Below the pieces are notes generated by a model. That model was given only the letters and a program-made list of their open reading frames with translations. It did no database searches and had not been told where the DNA came from. A DNA stretch of 64,000 bases from Aedes albopictus (taxonomy: Eukaryota; Arthropoda; Insecta; Diptera; Culicidae). Both the position numbers and the translations under genes were made by a program. The first letter of the stretch is position 1. Every line of letters starts with the position of its first letter. Location of the stretch: positions 433,429,265-433,493,264 of the forward strand of contig NC_085138.1 in assembly GCF_035046485.1 (NCBI RefSeq). Reading direction: 5' to 3'. Positions 44,063 through 53,690 of this stretch are shown here, one piece after another.

Positions 44063-46060
44063 ATGGCATTCGAAGAGATGGCTATGCCCCAGTTCGTGGC
44101 GTGGTACCACGCGATGAATCCTGGGCATCTCACCCTCGATGAGCTGGAGCACGAGATGAAAATCAGGGACATTCCTCTGGACGTCTCTCGTAGCGCAGCT
44201 GAGCGGACACTGCGTAGCCATCTGAAAGAGGAGAAAGGCAAGTATGAGATTAGAAAGCGGTTTGTGAGTGATTCTGTAGTTGCTGAGTTAGAGGTTTGTG
44301 ACGACAAGCTAAATGGGATTAAAAACCACCTGGACAAACGAGTGTCTAAAAAGGCACCAGACCAGCTGTTCAAAACCAGGTTAATTCACATTCTCTTCCG
44401 AATGCAGACGTTGAAAGACCACGCAGAGAAGGAAGAGGATTTGAACAGCCTCGCAGTGATTGCTGGTGAGTGTGTGAAACTGCTTAATGTGTACTATTCC
44501 GCCACCTCTCACCTCTCAGAAGTGCGAGATGCCGAATTGGCGATAATTAATGAGAGTTTGAACCACATTAGGCGTGAGCATGAGTTAGGTGAGGGCAATG
44601 AAGGAGAAAATGACGCGAATGGTAGGACAGATGAAAGGTCGACTGACGAAAGCGTGGTCGAACCCAACGGCAGGAATGCGGAAACAGATAGGGAGAAGGC
44701 AGGTGGTCAACCCGAGAGAACGACCGAAAGTGAGAAAGAGGGATTAGCAGCTGAGATCCGACAATTGACGGCAGTAGTGACTCAACTACTGCAACGCATC
44801 ACAGTTCTTGAGGCTGGTCAACCCGTTGCTCAGTCTCAGAATTTAAATGCAGGTACCGCTAACAGCACTCAGATTGAGAGACACGTAGTAGAGGAGAAAG
44901 ATGTAGAAGAGGCTCAGGAAAAGTCAGTGGATTTCTTAGGCTGGTTGAAACAGAGGAACGAGTCAATTGAAACGCTGAAAAACTCAGATGAGGGTAAGGT
45001 TGTAGGAAACAGACTGAAAGGGAAGAGTGAAAATAGCAGGTCATTGAAGAGTGGGAGCAAGTTTCCCATTCATAAGTGGTCTGTAAGGTATGACGGAATG
45101 GATAACGGTAGGAGGTTGAATGAATTCCTGAAGGAGGTGGAATTCAACGCTCGCTCGGAAGGATTTTCTGAAGCGGAGCTGTTGCAGGGTGCTCACCATC
45201 TGTTTACGCAGAAGGCGAGATCCTGGTTTATGGAGGTTAGTGGAGAGATAGGGTCGTGGAACGAGCTAGTTAGTGAGTTGAAGAAGGAGTTCTTACCGGT
45301 CGACATTGACTATGTCTATGAACGGCAGGCGAATAGCCGGAAGCAGGGTCCCAGAGAGAAGTTCCAGGACTTTTACTTGGACATGGTCCGGATCTTCCGC
45401 AGCATGTCGAGCCCTTGGGACGAAAAGCGAAAGTTTGACGTCCTTTTCCGGAACACGCGTGAAGACTGTAGGATCGCGATGCTGGCAGCCAATGTGAACA
45501 CGATACCTAAAATGAAAGATTTTGGTAAGCGTTTCGATTCTATAAATTGGCAAATGTATCAACGGAAAGAAAATAGGTTTTCGCGTAGAGAGGTAGTTCA
45601 AATCGACGAAGTTAGAGGTCAGCAGCAGTTTAGAGACAGTCAAGACAGGTATAAGAACCGAACTGAGGATAGAGAGGATTGGAAGAGTAGGAAACAGTTT
45701 CACCCAGACTCACAGCAGTTCCCAAAACGTCCTTGGAAGCAACAGCAACCCAACAGCCAGAAATCCGATGAGAAGCAGAAAGAACATGAGAAACCCAAAC
45801 CTAAGCCTGACAATGCACAACGGCAAAACAACCCAGCTCCTGGAACCAGTGGAACAAACACGCTTCAGCGAATCGTGAACGCGTATGTTCCTCCCGGGAA
45901 AAATGTTTGTTTAAATTGCCATGAAAGTGGGCATAGCTTTGAGGACTGCAACAAGCTGGACTCAGAGCGTAAATTGTTTTGTTTCCGTTGTGGGTTCCCA
46001 GGTTTCAAAACTAAAAACTGTCCATATTGCCAGTCAAAAAACTTGCCCAAGACTGCCTAG
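44063..46060 (+). CDS. gag: Gag polyprotein of the gypsy element
   Basis: 665 residues from an ATG at 44063. The N-terminal 150 residues are helical and charged. A long acidic low-complexity stretch follows (about 170-330), then a capsid-like region (about 330-520, with the FLKEVEFNARSEGFSEAELL stretch), then a Gln/Lys/Pro-rich basic region. A zinc knuckle CLNCHESGHSFEDC starts at residue 616 and fits CX2CX4HX4C. A second knuckle-like motif at residue 640 (CFRCGFPGFKTKNC) has Phe where His is expected. Gag assembles the cytoplasmic particle and binds the RNA. It ends in tag at 46058-46060, overlapping pol, and a frameshift signal lies just before the stop. The frame is intact. Confidence 0.93.
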   Translation: MAFEEMAMPQFVAWYHAMNPGHLTLDELEHEMKIRDIPLDVSRSAAERTLRSHLKEEKGKYEIRKRFVSDSVVAELEVCDDKLNGIKNHLDKRVSKKAPDQLFKTRLIHILFRMQTLKDHAEKEEDLNSLAVIAGECVKLLNVYYSATSHLSEVRDAELAIINESLNHIRREHELGEGNEGENDANGRTDERSTDESVVEPNGRNAETDREKAGGQPERTTESEKEGLAAEIRQLTAVVTQLLQRITVLEAGQPVAQSQNLNAGTANSTQIERHVVEEKDVEEAQEKSVDFLGWLKQRNESIETLKNSDEGKVVGNRLKGKSENSRSLKSGSKFPIHKWSVRYDGMDNGRRLNEFLKEVEFNARSEGFSEAELLQGAHHLFTQKARSWFMEVSGEIGSWNELVSELKKEFLPVDIDYVYERQANSRKQGPREKFQDFYLDMVRIFRSMSSPWDEKRKFDVLFRNTREDCRIAMLAANVNTIPKMKDFGKRFDSINWQMYQRKENRFSRREVVQIDEVRGQQQFRDSQDRYKNRTEDREDWKSRKQFHPDSQQFPKRPWKQQQPNSQKSDEKQKEHEKPKPKPDNAQRQNNPAPGTSGTNTLQRIVNAYVPPGKNVCLNCHESGHSFEDCNKLDSERKLFCFRCGFPGFKTKNCPYCQSKNLPKTA

Positions 46061-49000
46061 AGAGGCAAGACAGTCTTGCAATGATCTCCACAAGACCTCA
46101 CACAGAGCCGGCAGTTCCAGACTCTCTCGAACAGCTGGGTTACTCACGAGTGAGTGGAGATACTGCTGATGAGGCCGAGCTAGCAACCATCCTCGTGACT
46201 CTCAGCGATGACCCCAGACCATTCGTGAGAGTGGAAATGCTGGGGATCCCAATAATTGGACTGCTAGACAGTGGAGCAGCTAAAACAGTTTTAGGCATAG
46301 GCTGTAAAAAACTAATTAACGCCTTGAAATTGAAACTGAGACCCACGCGAATAGATTTAAAAACAGCTGGAGGGCAAAGCTTAGAGGTTTCTGGGACAAC
46401 TGACGTTCCAATAACGTTTAACGGAGAAACCAAACTCTTACCAGTTCTGGTCGCTCCAAATCTGAGTCGTCGCTGCATTCTCGGCTACGATTTCTGGCAG
46501 GCTTTCGGGATCCGTCCTACGGTATCTCAACATATCGATGCGATCGAGGAAGCTGAAAGAGAACCGTTGGAAAAGATGAGTGAGTTGAGCGAGGATCAAA
46601 TGAGGCAGCTGGAAGAAGTGAAAAGTTTGTTTCTCCCAGCGAGTCCAGGCCATCTGGGCAAAACAGGTCTCATTGAGCACCACATCGAGCTGAAGGACGA
46701 GTTTGTGAAGGCCGATCCTGTTCGAAAGAACCCGTACCCGTGGAGTCCTGAGATCCAGAAAAAGATCCACCGTGCATTGGATAATATGATCAGGGACGGA
46801 GTGGTCGAACCTTCGAACTCGGATTGGGCTTTACCTGTCGTACCCGTTAAAAAGCGCGATAGCGATGATGTGCGGCTGTGTCTCGATGCTCGAAAGCTGA
46901 ATGAGCGAACAAAGAGAGATGCATATCCTCTCCCACATCAAAATCGCATTCTCAGCCAACTTGGTCCATTCAGGTTCTTAACAACCATTGACCTTTCGCA
47001 GGCTTTCCTGCAAGTACCGTTGAACCGTGCATCGAGAAGATTTACTGCTTTCTCGGTACCGGGGAAAGGTCTTTTTCAGTTTACCAGGTTGCCTTTCGGA
47101 CTAGTAAATAGCCCGGCAACTCTGAGTAAACTCATGGACAGGGTCTTAGGACATGGCGAACTTGAGCCCGCTATATTCGTGTACCTCGACGATATAGTGG
47201 TGGCGAGCCACACTTTTGAGGAACATATCGCGAAGTTGAGGGAATTAGCGCGAAGATTGAAAGAGGCAAACCTCTTCATCAATCTGGAGAAATCAAAATT
47301 CTGCTGTCACGAATTGCCTTATCTGGGATACATCCTTTCCGAGAAAGGATTACGGCCTAACCCGGATCGAGTCCAAGCGATCCTGGGCTTTGAGGCACCC
47401 AAATCGATAAGATCTTTGAGAAGATTCCTCGGTATGGTGAACTATTACCGCAGGTTTATCGCCAAATTCAGTGAACTCACCGCACCTTTGACGGATCTGT
47501 TGAAAAACAAACCCAAGAAAGTGCGGTGGAATGAGGCAGCAGAAAACGCGTTCATAGCCATCAAAGAGAAGTTAATTACTGCCCCCGTGATGGCTAACCC
47601 TGACTTCAGTGTACCGTTCTGCGTGCAGACGGACGCCAGCGATACAGCACTCGCAGGTGTGCTCACTCAGGTCCACAATGGCGTGGAAAGAGTGATTGCG
47701 TACCACTCGGAGAAGCTGAAAGGTGCCGAACTTAATTACCATGCGGCGGAGAAGGAAGGTTTGGCAGCCCTCCGCTGCATTGAAAAATTTCGATGCTATA
47801 TCGAAGGCACACGCTTCACTCTCGTGACGGATTCATCGGCACTCTCATTTATCATGAGAGCCAAGTGGAGATCGTCGTCTCGCTTGAGCCGATGGAGCAT
47901 CACCCTGCAGCATTTCGATATGGAGATAAAACACCGTAAAGGGAAGGAAAATATCGTCCCCGATGCTTTGTCCCGGTCTATTGAAGCGCTGGATGTAGTA
48001 GAGTCGGACAAATGGTACCGGAATTTGTATGAATCGGTTGAGAACGATCCCGAAAAATTTATTGATTTCCAGATTCAGGACGGAAAACTGTTCAAGTTTG
48101 TAGCCGCACAGTCAGATCTGTTGGACTACAGATTTGAATGGAAAGAGTGTGTACCAGAGTCCGAACGCCAGCGCATCATTAGACAGGAGCACGACGAAAT
48201 GATGCACATTGGGTTCGAAAAGTGCATCGAAAAGGTCAAGCGTCGGTACTATTGGCCCAGAATGAGTGCTGACGTGAAAAAGCACATTGCAAAGTGTGAG
48301 ACTTGCAAAGAAAGCAAGCACTCCACCATATCTACTGCTCCAGAAATGGGAAATCAACGGATAGCCAGCAGACCATTCCAGATTGTGTGCATGGACTATA
48401 TTCAATCACTTCCTCGAAGCAAGCAGGGCAATGCCCACTTATTAGTCGTATTAGACATCTTTTCTAAGTACTGCCTGCTCGCTCCGGTGAAGAAGATTGC
48501 GTCTGGAAACCTGTGCACAATCCTAGAGGAAAGGTGGTTCCGTAAGTTGTCCGTTCCGCAGTATGTCATCACCGACAATGCGACGACCTTCCTATCCAAG
48601 GAATTTCAGGACTTGTTGAAGAGGTACGAAATTCAACACTGGGCTAATGCACGACACAGAAGCCAAGCCAATCCCGCAGAGCGACTGAACAGAACGATTA
48701 ATTCGATGATTCGAACGTACGTCCGTACCGATCAGAAGCTCTGGGATACTAAAATCTCTGAAATCGAATTCGTCCTCAACAACACAGTCCATGGGTCAAC
48801 AAAGTTCTCACCTCATAGAATCATCTTCGGGCACGAGATGGTCACACGTGGATCGGACCATCGCAGAGAAGCAGAGAGTGAGCTCTCAGGGGATGATCGT
48901 GCTGAGATGCTGAAGGGTATCAGCAAGAAGAACTACGACCTCGTCAAAGAAAACCTAAAAAGAGCATATGAGAACACCAAAAACCAATACAACCTACGTC

Positions 49001-49212
49001 ACAAACGCTACTCACCTACGTTCACTGTCGGACAGCGAGTTTTCAAACGTAGTTTCGCTCTGTCCGAAGCTGGCAAGAACTTCAACGCAAAGTTAGGGCC
49101 GCAGTACAAGCCGTGTGTCATCGTCGCTAGGAAGGGCAACAGTTCCTACGAGGTGGCCGACATGAACGGCCGGTCGCTGGGAGTGTTCTCCGCAGCAGAT
49201 CTCAAAGCCTGA
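46027..49212 (+). CDS. pol: Pol polyprotein of the gypsy element
   Basis: The frame lies -1 to gag and is open for 1061 residues from 46027. There is no suitable ATG at the start, so it is expected as a Gag-Pol fusion made by frameshifting at 46036-46042. Domains in order (residues counted from 46027): aspartic protease DSGAAK at 81; reverse transcriptase with LPFGLVNSPATLSKLMD and the active site YLDD at 386; RNase H with QTDAS, catalytic Asp at 536; integrase zinc site H722, H727, C757, C760; catalytic D790, D850, E885; and a C-terminal GPY/F-like module. Length and domain order are typical of Ty3/gypsy. No stop or missing catalytic residue was found. Confidence 0.95.
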   Translation: MPVKKLAQDCLERQDSLAMISTRPHTEPAVPDSLEQLGYSRVSGDTADEAELATILVTLSDDPRPFVRVEMLGIPIIGLLDSGAAKTVLGIGCKKLINALKLKLRPTRIDLKTAGGQSLEVSGTTDVPITFNGETKLLPVLVAPNLSRRCILGYDFWQAFGIRPTVSQHIDAIEEAEREPLEKMSELSEDQMRQLEEVKSLFLPASPGHLGKTGLIEHHIELKDEFVKADPVRKNPYPWSPEIQKKIHRALDNMIRDGVVEPSNSDWALPVVPVKKRDSDDVRLCLDARKLNERTKRDAYPLPHQNRILSQLGPFRFLTTIDLSQAFLQVPLNRASRRFTAFSVPGKGLFQFTRLPFGLVNSPATLSKLMDRVLGHGELEPAIFVYLDDIVVASHTFEEHIAKLRELARRLKEANLFINLEKSKFCCHELPYLGYILSEKGLRPNPDRVQAILGFEAPKSIRSLRRFLGMVNYYRRFIAKFSELTAPLTDLLKNKPKKVRWNEAAENAFIAIKEKLITAPVMANPDFSVPFCVQTDASDTALAGVLTQVHNGVERVIAYHSEKLKGAELNYHAAEKEGLAALRCIEKFRCYIEGTRFTLVTDSSALSFIMRAKWRSSSRLSRWSITLQHFDMEIKHRKGKENIVPDALSRSIEALDVVESDKWYRNLYESVENDPEKFIDFQIQDGKLFKFVAAQSDLLDYRFEWKECVPESERQRIIRQEHDEMMHIGFEKCIEKVKRRYYWPRMSADVKKHIAKCETCKESKHSTISTAPEMGNQRIASRPFQIVCMDYIQSLPRSKQGNAHLLVVLDIFSKYCLLAPVKKIASGNLCTILEERWFRKLSVPQYVITDNATTFLSKEFQDLLKRYEIQHWANARHRSQANPAERLNRTINSMIRTYVRTDQKLWDTKISEIEFVLNNTVHGSTKFSPHRIIFGHEMVTRGSDHRREAESELSGDDRAEMLKGISKKNYDLVKENLKRAYENTKNQYNLRHKRYSPTFTVGQRVFKRSFALSEAGKNFNAKLGPQYKPCVIVARKGNSSYEVADMNGRSLGVFSAADLKA
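46036..46078 (+). promoter_or_regulatory. -1 ribosomal frameshift signal
   Basis: The heptamer A_AAA_AAC (46036-46042) lies in the gag frame exactly as the X_XXY_YYZ rule requires (codons tca aaa aac). After a 5-nt spacer, caagactg (46048-46055) pairs perfectly with cagtcttg (46071-46078), closing a 15-nt loop that contains the gag stop. An alternative inner stem tgcct/aggca (46054-46058 with 46063-46067) is also possible. Shifting back one base leads into the pol frame at 46039. Confidence 0.9.
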
Positions 49213-50718
49213 AAGGAGATTTTCCATGAATCACACGTGATTCCATTAACTAGCCTGATTCTTGAGTGAGGGAAGGTCAATTGAGAGGAAAGTGACTGAT
49301 CCGTGAAAACTCCATTTGGATCAGTCTACTTGAATCCTATTGCGTAATTTCCGCATCGAGGATGGAATCAGGACTAGAATAGGGGATAGGTGTCTGCAGT
49401 AAACCCCCCTAAATAGAATGCATTCAACTACAAGAAAATCATGTTTTAATGTGTTATGTTAAATTGTTTTGAGAATTTTGTTTCGTGTATAAATGTCCAA
49501 TCATTTTTTAAGATTTCTATTACATCATTATGCACATTATGCAGTTCACTGACTTGCATGCAATATCGTCATTGATCATTTGAAATTGCATAAGGAGCAG
49601 TCGACGATGCAGTGTATGATAGGGTGTGAGAGTGTGAGTGTGCATTGATTAATGAATGGCCTAATCGTAATCAAGACCAAATCCACACGTACAATATCCA
49701 TGTAAATCACTTAGTTTTAGCCGGTCCAGGTACATAATTTGTGTCACGTATAAGTTTTAGACACTGTCACCACCATTTTGTACTTACCTTTAGAACATAC
49801 ATGCAATTTTCGTGTTTGATGAACTTTTATCTAAAATCATAAAAAAGGAGATTTTGAGAAATAAACTATCAAAATGATCAACTGGCCAAATTGTTTTCTT
49901 CGACGCGTCATCAAAATGATAATAAATTCTCAAAATGCACCAAATTTTAACCGATTTTAGCCACAAATTCATCAAACTAATCCGCACCATACCACGTTTC
50001 ACCATATTGTAAACACAATAGATTTGACAGTTTGGTTATTCATAGTCATTCGTACGCACACACTGATAAGACCGATAATGTCATCAAAGCCACAGTTGAT
50101 TTCACTGATGGGCTCTGACTCCGACATAGTGAAACGAAACGTTAGTGAAATATTTCATACCGTACTCTAGAGTAACTTTGTAAATGTTGTAAATATTAAT
50201 CCGGAATTCTTTTTTTTTAATACCATGGTAGATTTAAGCTTTGCATGATCATTAAAATGATAAATGCATGTTTTAAAATGTTATTTTATTTTTTTAATTT
50301 GTTATTATAGTATGTTCGTATATATTTTAATTCGTTTTGCTTCAATGTTGGTCCAAAATTTATGTACAGTTTAATGGGTTCGCTGGAGACCGGAATCGTA
50401 AGATGTTGATGGTCAGTAGGAGGCCAAAGCCTCGAAACAGAGTGGAGTTGGAATACCAACGATGAAAACTTATGACCCCGACCCAAAATATGGCTGATAC
50501 TAATAAAACGCTACTTTTTCCCTAGCTTACAACTTTGATTCGTTATTTTTGAATAGGTTTGAGATTTTCAGGAGTCAATTAGTGTTAAAAAAAGAGTGTG
50601 TGAGTAAGTTTTGTTCTGTTTGTGAAGACCCTGGTTCAGAGGTACGCGTCACAAAGTTGTTGTTCTTGTGTATGAAAACGAAAAAAAAAATTCGGCTTCA
50701 CCGAATTTTTTTTAACCC
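49213..50718 (+). other. Gypsy 3' untranslated stretch, no env
   Basis: 1.5 kb between pol and the purine tract with no forward frame above about 60 codons. It holds repeated phrases of the type atcaaaatgat. No envelope-like signal peptide or transmembrane frame is present. Confidence 0.7.
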
Positions 50719-50732
50719 GAGCGGGGGGAGAG
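50719..50732 (+). promoter_or_regulatory. Gypsy polypurine tract
   Basis: gagcggggggagag, purine-rich with a single C, directly abuts the 3' LTR, where plus-strand synthesis is primed. Confidence 0.85.
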
Positions 50733-51852
50733 TGTAACCAGTGGTGTGTTGAAGTGTCCAAGATTTGTGAGATTATCGTGATTTTGTTTATCGTTGTGTT
50801 GTAATCTTGTACCAAGGAAGTCCTTAAATGTCTGAACTTGCACACTACCCAACACCCACTGTGATGTAACGCAGCTAGGAGTTCCGCTACTCACCACCAG
50901 GCATCGCAGAAGGACATGTTGGGCGGCCATTGTGGGTGGTGTAAAGGGGCCATGATGGGGCGAAATTAGATTGGAGGAGAAATTTCAACGGTCGAAGGAG
51001 CGCGCAAAAACCGCCATCGCTTAACTGGCAATTAGCTTGCAACTTTTGAAAGCGAAGGACGTGTTAGCTATCCACGAAATACCAAGTCACCTTGGATATT
51101 CTAAAATTCACTGTGAAAGTGAGGTTCAATTAAAAGCCAGTAAAACGGAAGTGCACAATACGGAAAACATCCAGGTAACTTCGTGATTATTCTGTGCTCA
51201 GACCACCTACCATTCTAACCGCCTGCATCACCCCTATAACCCAGGACCCCTGTGCTATAGTTTTAAATAGCCTGTGCAGCTAGTACTTACCTGTGCCTAG
51301 TACTTACCTGGCCGGAGAACTGCCGAAAGTACGCCTTAACGCTGTGCGAACCAACCAAGGTCCGGAGTTTGGCCCAACCGTCAAAAACGCCACTCCGTCG
51401 ACCGGATAGACCGCCGTTGGCCATTCAGACGCCAGACAATAGAGGCGCGGCCATTTTGAAAACGTGTCCTAGAGTTCACGCGCCACGCCAATAGTCGCGA
51501 CTCGGACTGCATCGAACGGCCGCCCAACACAACGAAAGGCGACAGCAAAAGGAGGACACCGAAGGAAGGACGAAGGAGAAGGTGTAGTAGCGGAGCCAGA
51601 AGAAGGGGCCCCGTCGACTGCATAGAAGAAGAAGGAAAAGTGAGGTAGGAGCTAGACAGTAAGAAAGTGGGTGAAAAGTAGTCAATAAAGGTACCTTGTG
51701 TGTGTCAAGAAGTTGAATAAAGTGGGTTTTGTGTCACGTGAAGTGTTTAAGTGTTTTCCTTGGTCGCGATAGTCCAGCGCGTACGCCGACCCTGAGGCAG
51801 TTGAAGGAGGGGGGTCTCACCAATGCTGGGCAGGGATCGCCCACTAGTTACA
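50733..51852 (+). repeat. Gypsy 3' LTR
   Basis: 1120 bp, offset 8350 from the 5' LTR; all stretches compared were identical. Followed by agca at 51853-51856. Confidence 0.95.
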
Positions 51853-53690
51853 AGCATTCTCGCCCATGCTGCATTCTTCTCGTTTTTCAACTGTTTACAT
51901 TCGCCGTCGTACCAGTCGTTTCTGTGATTCGGAGTCGCGAAGCCTAGTGCTGTAGCCGAGGTAATACCTATGGCGGATCGGATGTCCCTCCAGCCATCTT
52001 CAGGTGTAGCTGTGCCAAGCTGCTCTTCCATTGATAGGGCCACTGCTAGCTGCTGCGCGTAATCCTGAGCCACTTCTACGATCCGATCCGAATCTATATT
52101 CGCACTGCGGTATGTGCGGACATTGGTTATATCCGAGAAGAATTTACCGTCGATTAGAACGTGGTCGATTTGGTTTTCTGTTTGATGGTCGGGTGATCTC
52201 CAGGTGGCTTTGTGGATATCTTTGCGGGGGAAGAAAGTGCTTCGGACTACACTTTTAAAAAATAGGAATTTACACGTGACGTAAACCATCAACGCACGTA
52301 AACATTTCATGACTGAATGGAAAATTTGACTTAATTTTACATCCATCATGTAAGTTCGAGCACAAGATGTCAACAAACCTATCTGACCAGATAGGTAGAA
52401 ACAGTAATACAATTCTCATTTGTCTCACAACTCGGTGATACAGCCGAGAGGTATAGTACGTGCCTCTCAATCAGCGAACCAGCGTTCGAATCCTTTTCAT
52501 TATTTTAACTTACATATGCTTAATCTCTCGCTTCGGTTCTAGCGATTACAAGCTCGATTTTATTTGTGATAGAAGACGTAAATTTGTGTCAAACGGGCCG
52601 CTCCTTTTATGTGCATCCAAGTGAACATAAATTTACATGATTTTTTCTAAGAGTGTACCATACCGCGGGAGGCTGCAAAGTTTACGCATCGCTGGCCGTT
52701 ATCATTCGATACGGCGTGCAGGCTGTTTTGCCCGATTACCGGTCTGTACATTTCTCCCTTCCTACCTGCGCGTTCATGTCGCCGACAACGATTTTCACGT
52801 CATGCGGCGAGCAACCATCGTATGTTTGCTCTAACTGCGCGTAGAACGCTTCTTTCTCGTCATCGGGTCTCCCTTCGTGTGGGCAGTGGACGTTGATGAT
52901 GCTGTAGTTGAAGAAACGGCCCATAACTCTCAACATGCACATCCTTGCGTTGATCGGCTGCCACCCGATCACACGTTGTCGCATCTTGCCCAACACTATA
53001 AATCCTGTTCCCAGTTCATTGGTGGTGCCACAGCTTTGGTAGAAGATAGCCGCTCGATGCCCGCTTTTCCACACTTTCTGTCCAGTCCAACAAAGCTCCT
53101 GCAACGCCACGATGTCGAAGTTGCGGGGATGTAGTTTGTCGTAGATTATCCTGTCACATCCTGTGAAACCTAGTGACTTGCAATTCCATGTTCCGAGTTT
53201 CCAATCGTAGTCCTTATTTCGTCGCGTGGGTCTTTGCCGATTGTATCGAGTCGTATTTTATCCTATGTTATTCGCAATGGGGATTTTTACGGGTGGCTTA
53301 TTGGGCCTATGCCGACACTCCTATCTCGCCGGAAGGCCATCGTGCCAGTTCTGTTTAACTTCCTAACCATGACTGGGACGACCACGCTGATGGGGCTACC
53401 ATCTTGGATCTAGCTGGGCGTGATGCAGCATTTCTTACTCAGCCGCTGGATGCTAGAAGAGACGCTGTTTGAGCCGCACCTCCTTGGTGAACAGACGCTC
53501 GAATCGTACCTCCTCAATCTAGCTGAAGTCAGAAGGACAACAGTGCCCAGGCTGCACTACCAGCTAAGCACACAACTCTTAGCTGGCGGTCTTTGTCATC
53601 GCTTGACCCGTGGAAGCGTGAGGTAGGAACTTGTGAGAACCAGGGCTATGTTGGACGCTCTCCTTATCGACCCACCGTTTTGCAGCCCGC
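51853..53690 (-). pseudogene. RTE-like endonuclease part and 5' leader
   Basis: Read on the minus strand: a leader from about 53690, then an endonuclease stretch (53110-52736) with LQELCWTG, INVHCPHEGRPDDEKEAF and GDMNAQVG, the last fitting the GDxNA motif of apurinic-type LINE endonucleases. After the MITE at 52250-52655 it continues with ATWRSPDHQTENQIDHVLID (IDHVLI is also an endonuclease signature), and runs into the linker before RT (NEKNAAWARM) where the gypsy element cuts it. The enzyme would nick the target for priming. Stops between 52656 and 52736 and the insertions make this copy dead. Confidence 0.85.
52250..52655 (+). mobile_element. TIR element with tRNA-like core, copy 2
   Basis: 406 bp with TIRs: left cacttttaaaaaat and right the complement of cactcttagaaaaaat, flanked by ta on both sides (52248-52249 and 52656-52657). 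Removing it with one ta restores a continuous endonuclease frame in the host LINE, which proves insertion. The core at about 52430-52493 resembles a tRNA gene: cagccgagaggtatag as an A-box-like stretch, and gcgttcgaatcc as a good B-box. The same core, in the opposite orientation, is in the element at 5744-6187. No protein is encoded. Confidence 0.85.

Larger units (their letters stand above)
42383..51852 (+). mobile_element. Complete Ty3/gypsy LTR retrotransposon
   Basis: 9470 bp: LTR (42383-43502), primer site, 560-bp leader, gag, pol in the -1 frame, a 1.5-kb 3' untranslated stretch, a purine tract and LTR (50733-51852). Both LTRs are 1120 bp with TG/CA ends and inverted tips tgtaac/gttaca, and no difference was seen between them. 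The 4-bp target duplication fits the Ty3/gypsy class. No envelope frame is present. With both frames intact this is a young and possibly active insertion. The integrase C-terminus has a GPY/F-like LGPQYKPCVIV and I see no chromodomain. Confidence 0.95.
40476..53690 (-). mobile_element. RTE/JAM1-like LINE, minus strand, broken by two insertions
   Basis: Without the gypsy element (42383-51852 plus a 4-bp duplication) and the MITE (52250-52655) the element is about 3.3 kb, the usual length of this clade. On the minus strand it holds a 5' leader (about 53690-53110), an apurinic-type endonuclease, a reverse transcriptase and a C-terminal region. The 3' end at 40476 shows short taag repeats (aaggtaagtaagg on the minus strand), as expected for the simple tails of RTE elements. 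A clear target duplication was not found. The element is dead: several stops, an RT active-site change and two insertions. Confidence 0.8.

Noticed and set aside
49213..50718. Envelope gene in the gypsy element
   Set aside because: No forward frame above about 60 codons, no signal peptide or transmembrane segment.
52430..52493. Functional tRNA gene
   Set aside because: No complete cloverleaf or acceptor stem; it is inside a transposed element and is better described as tRNA-like.
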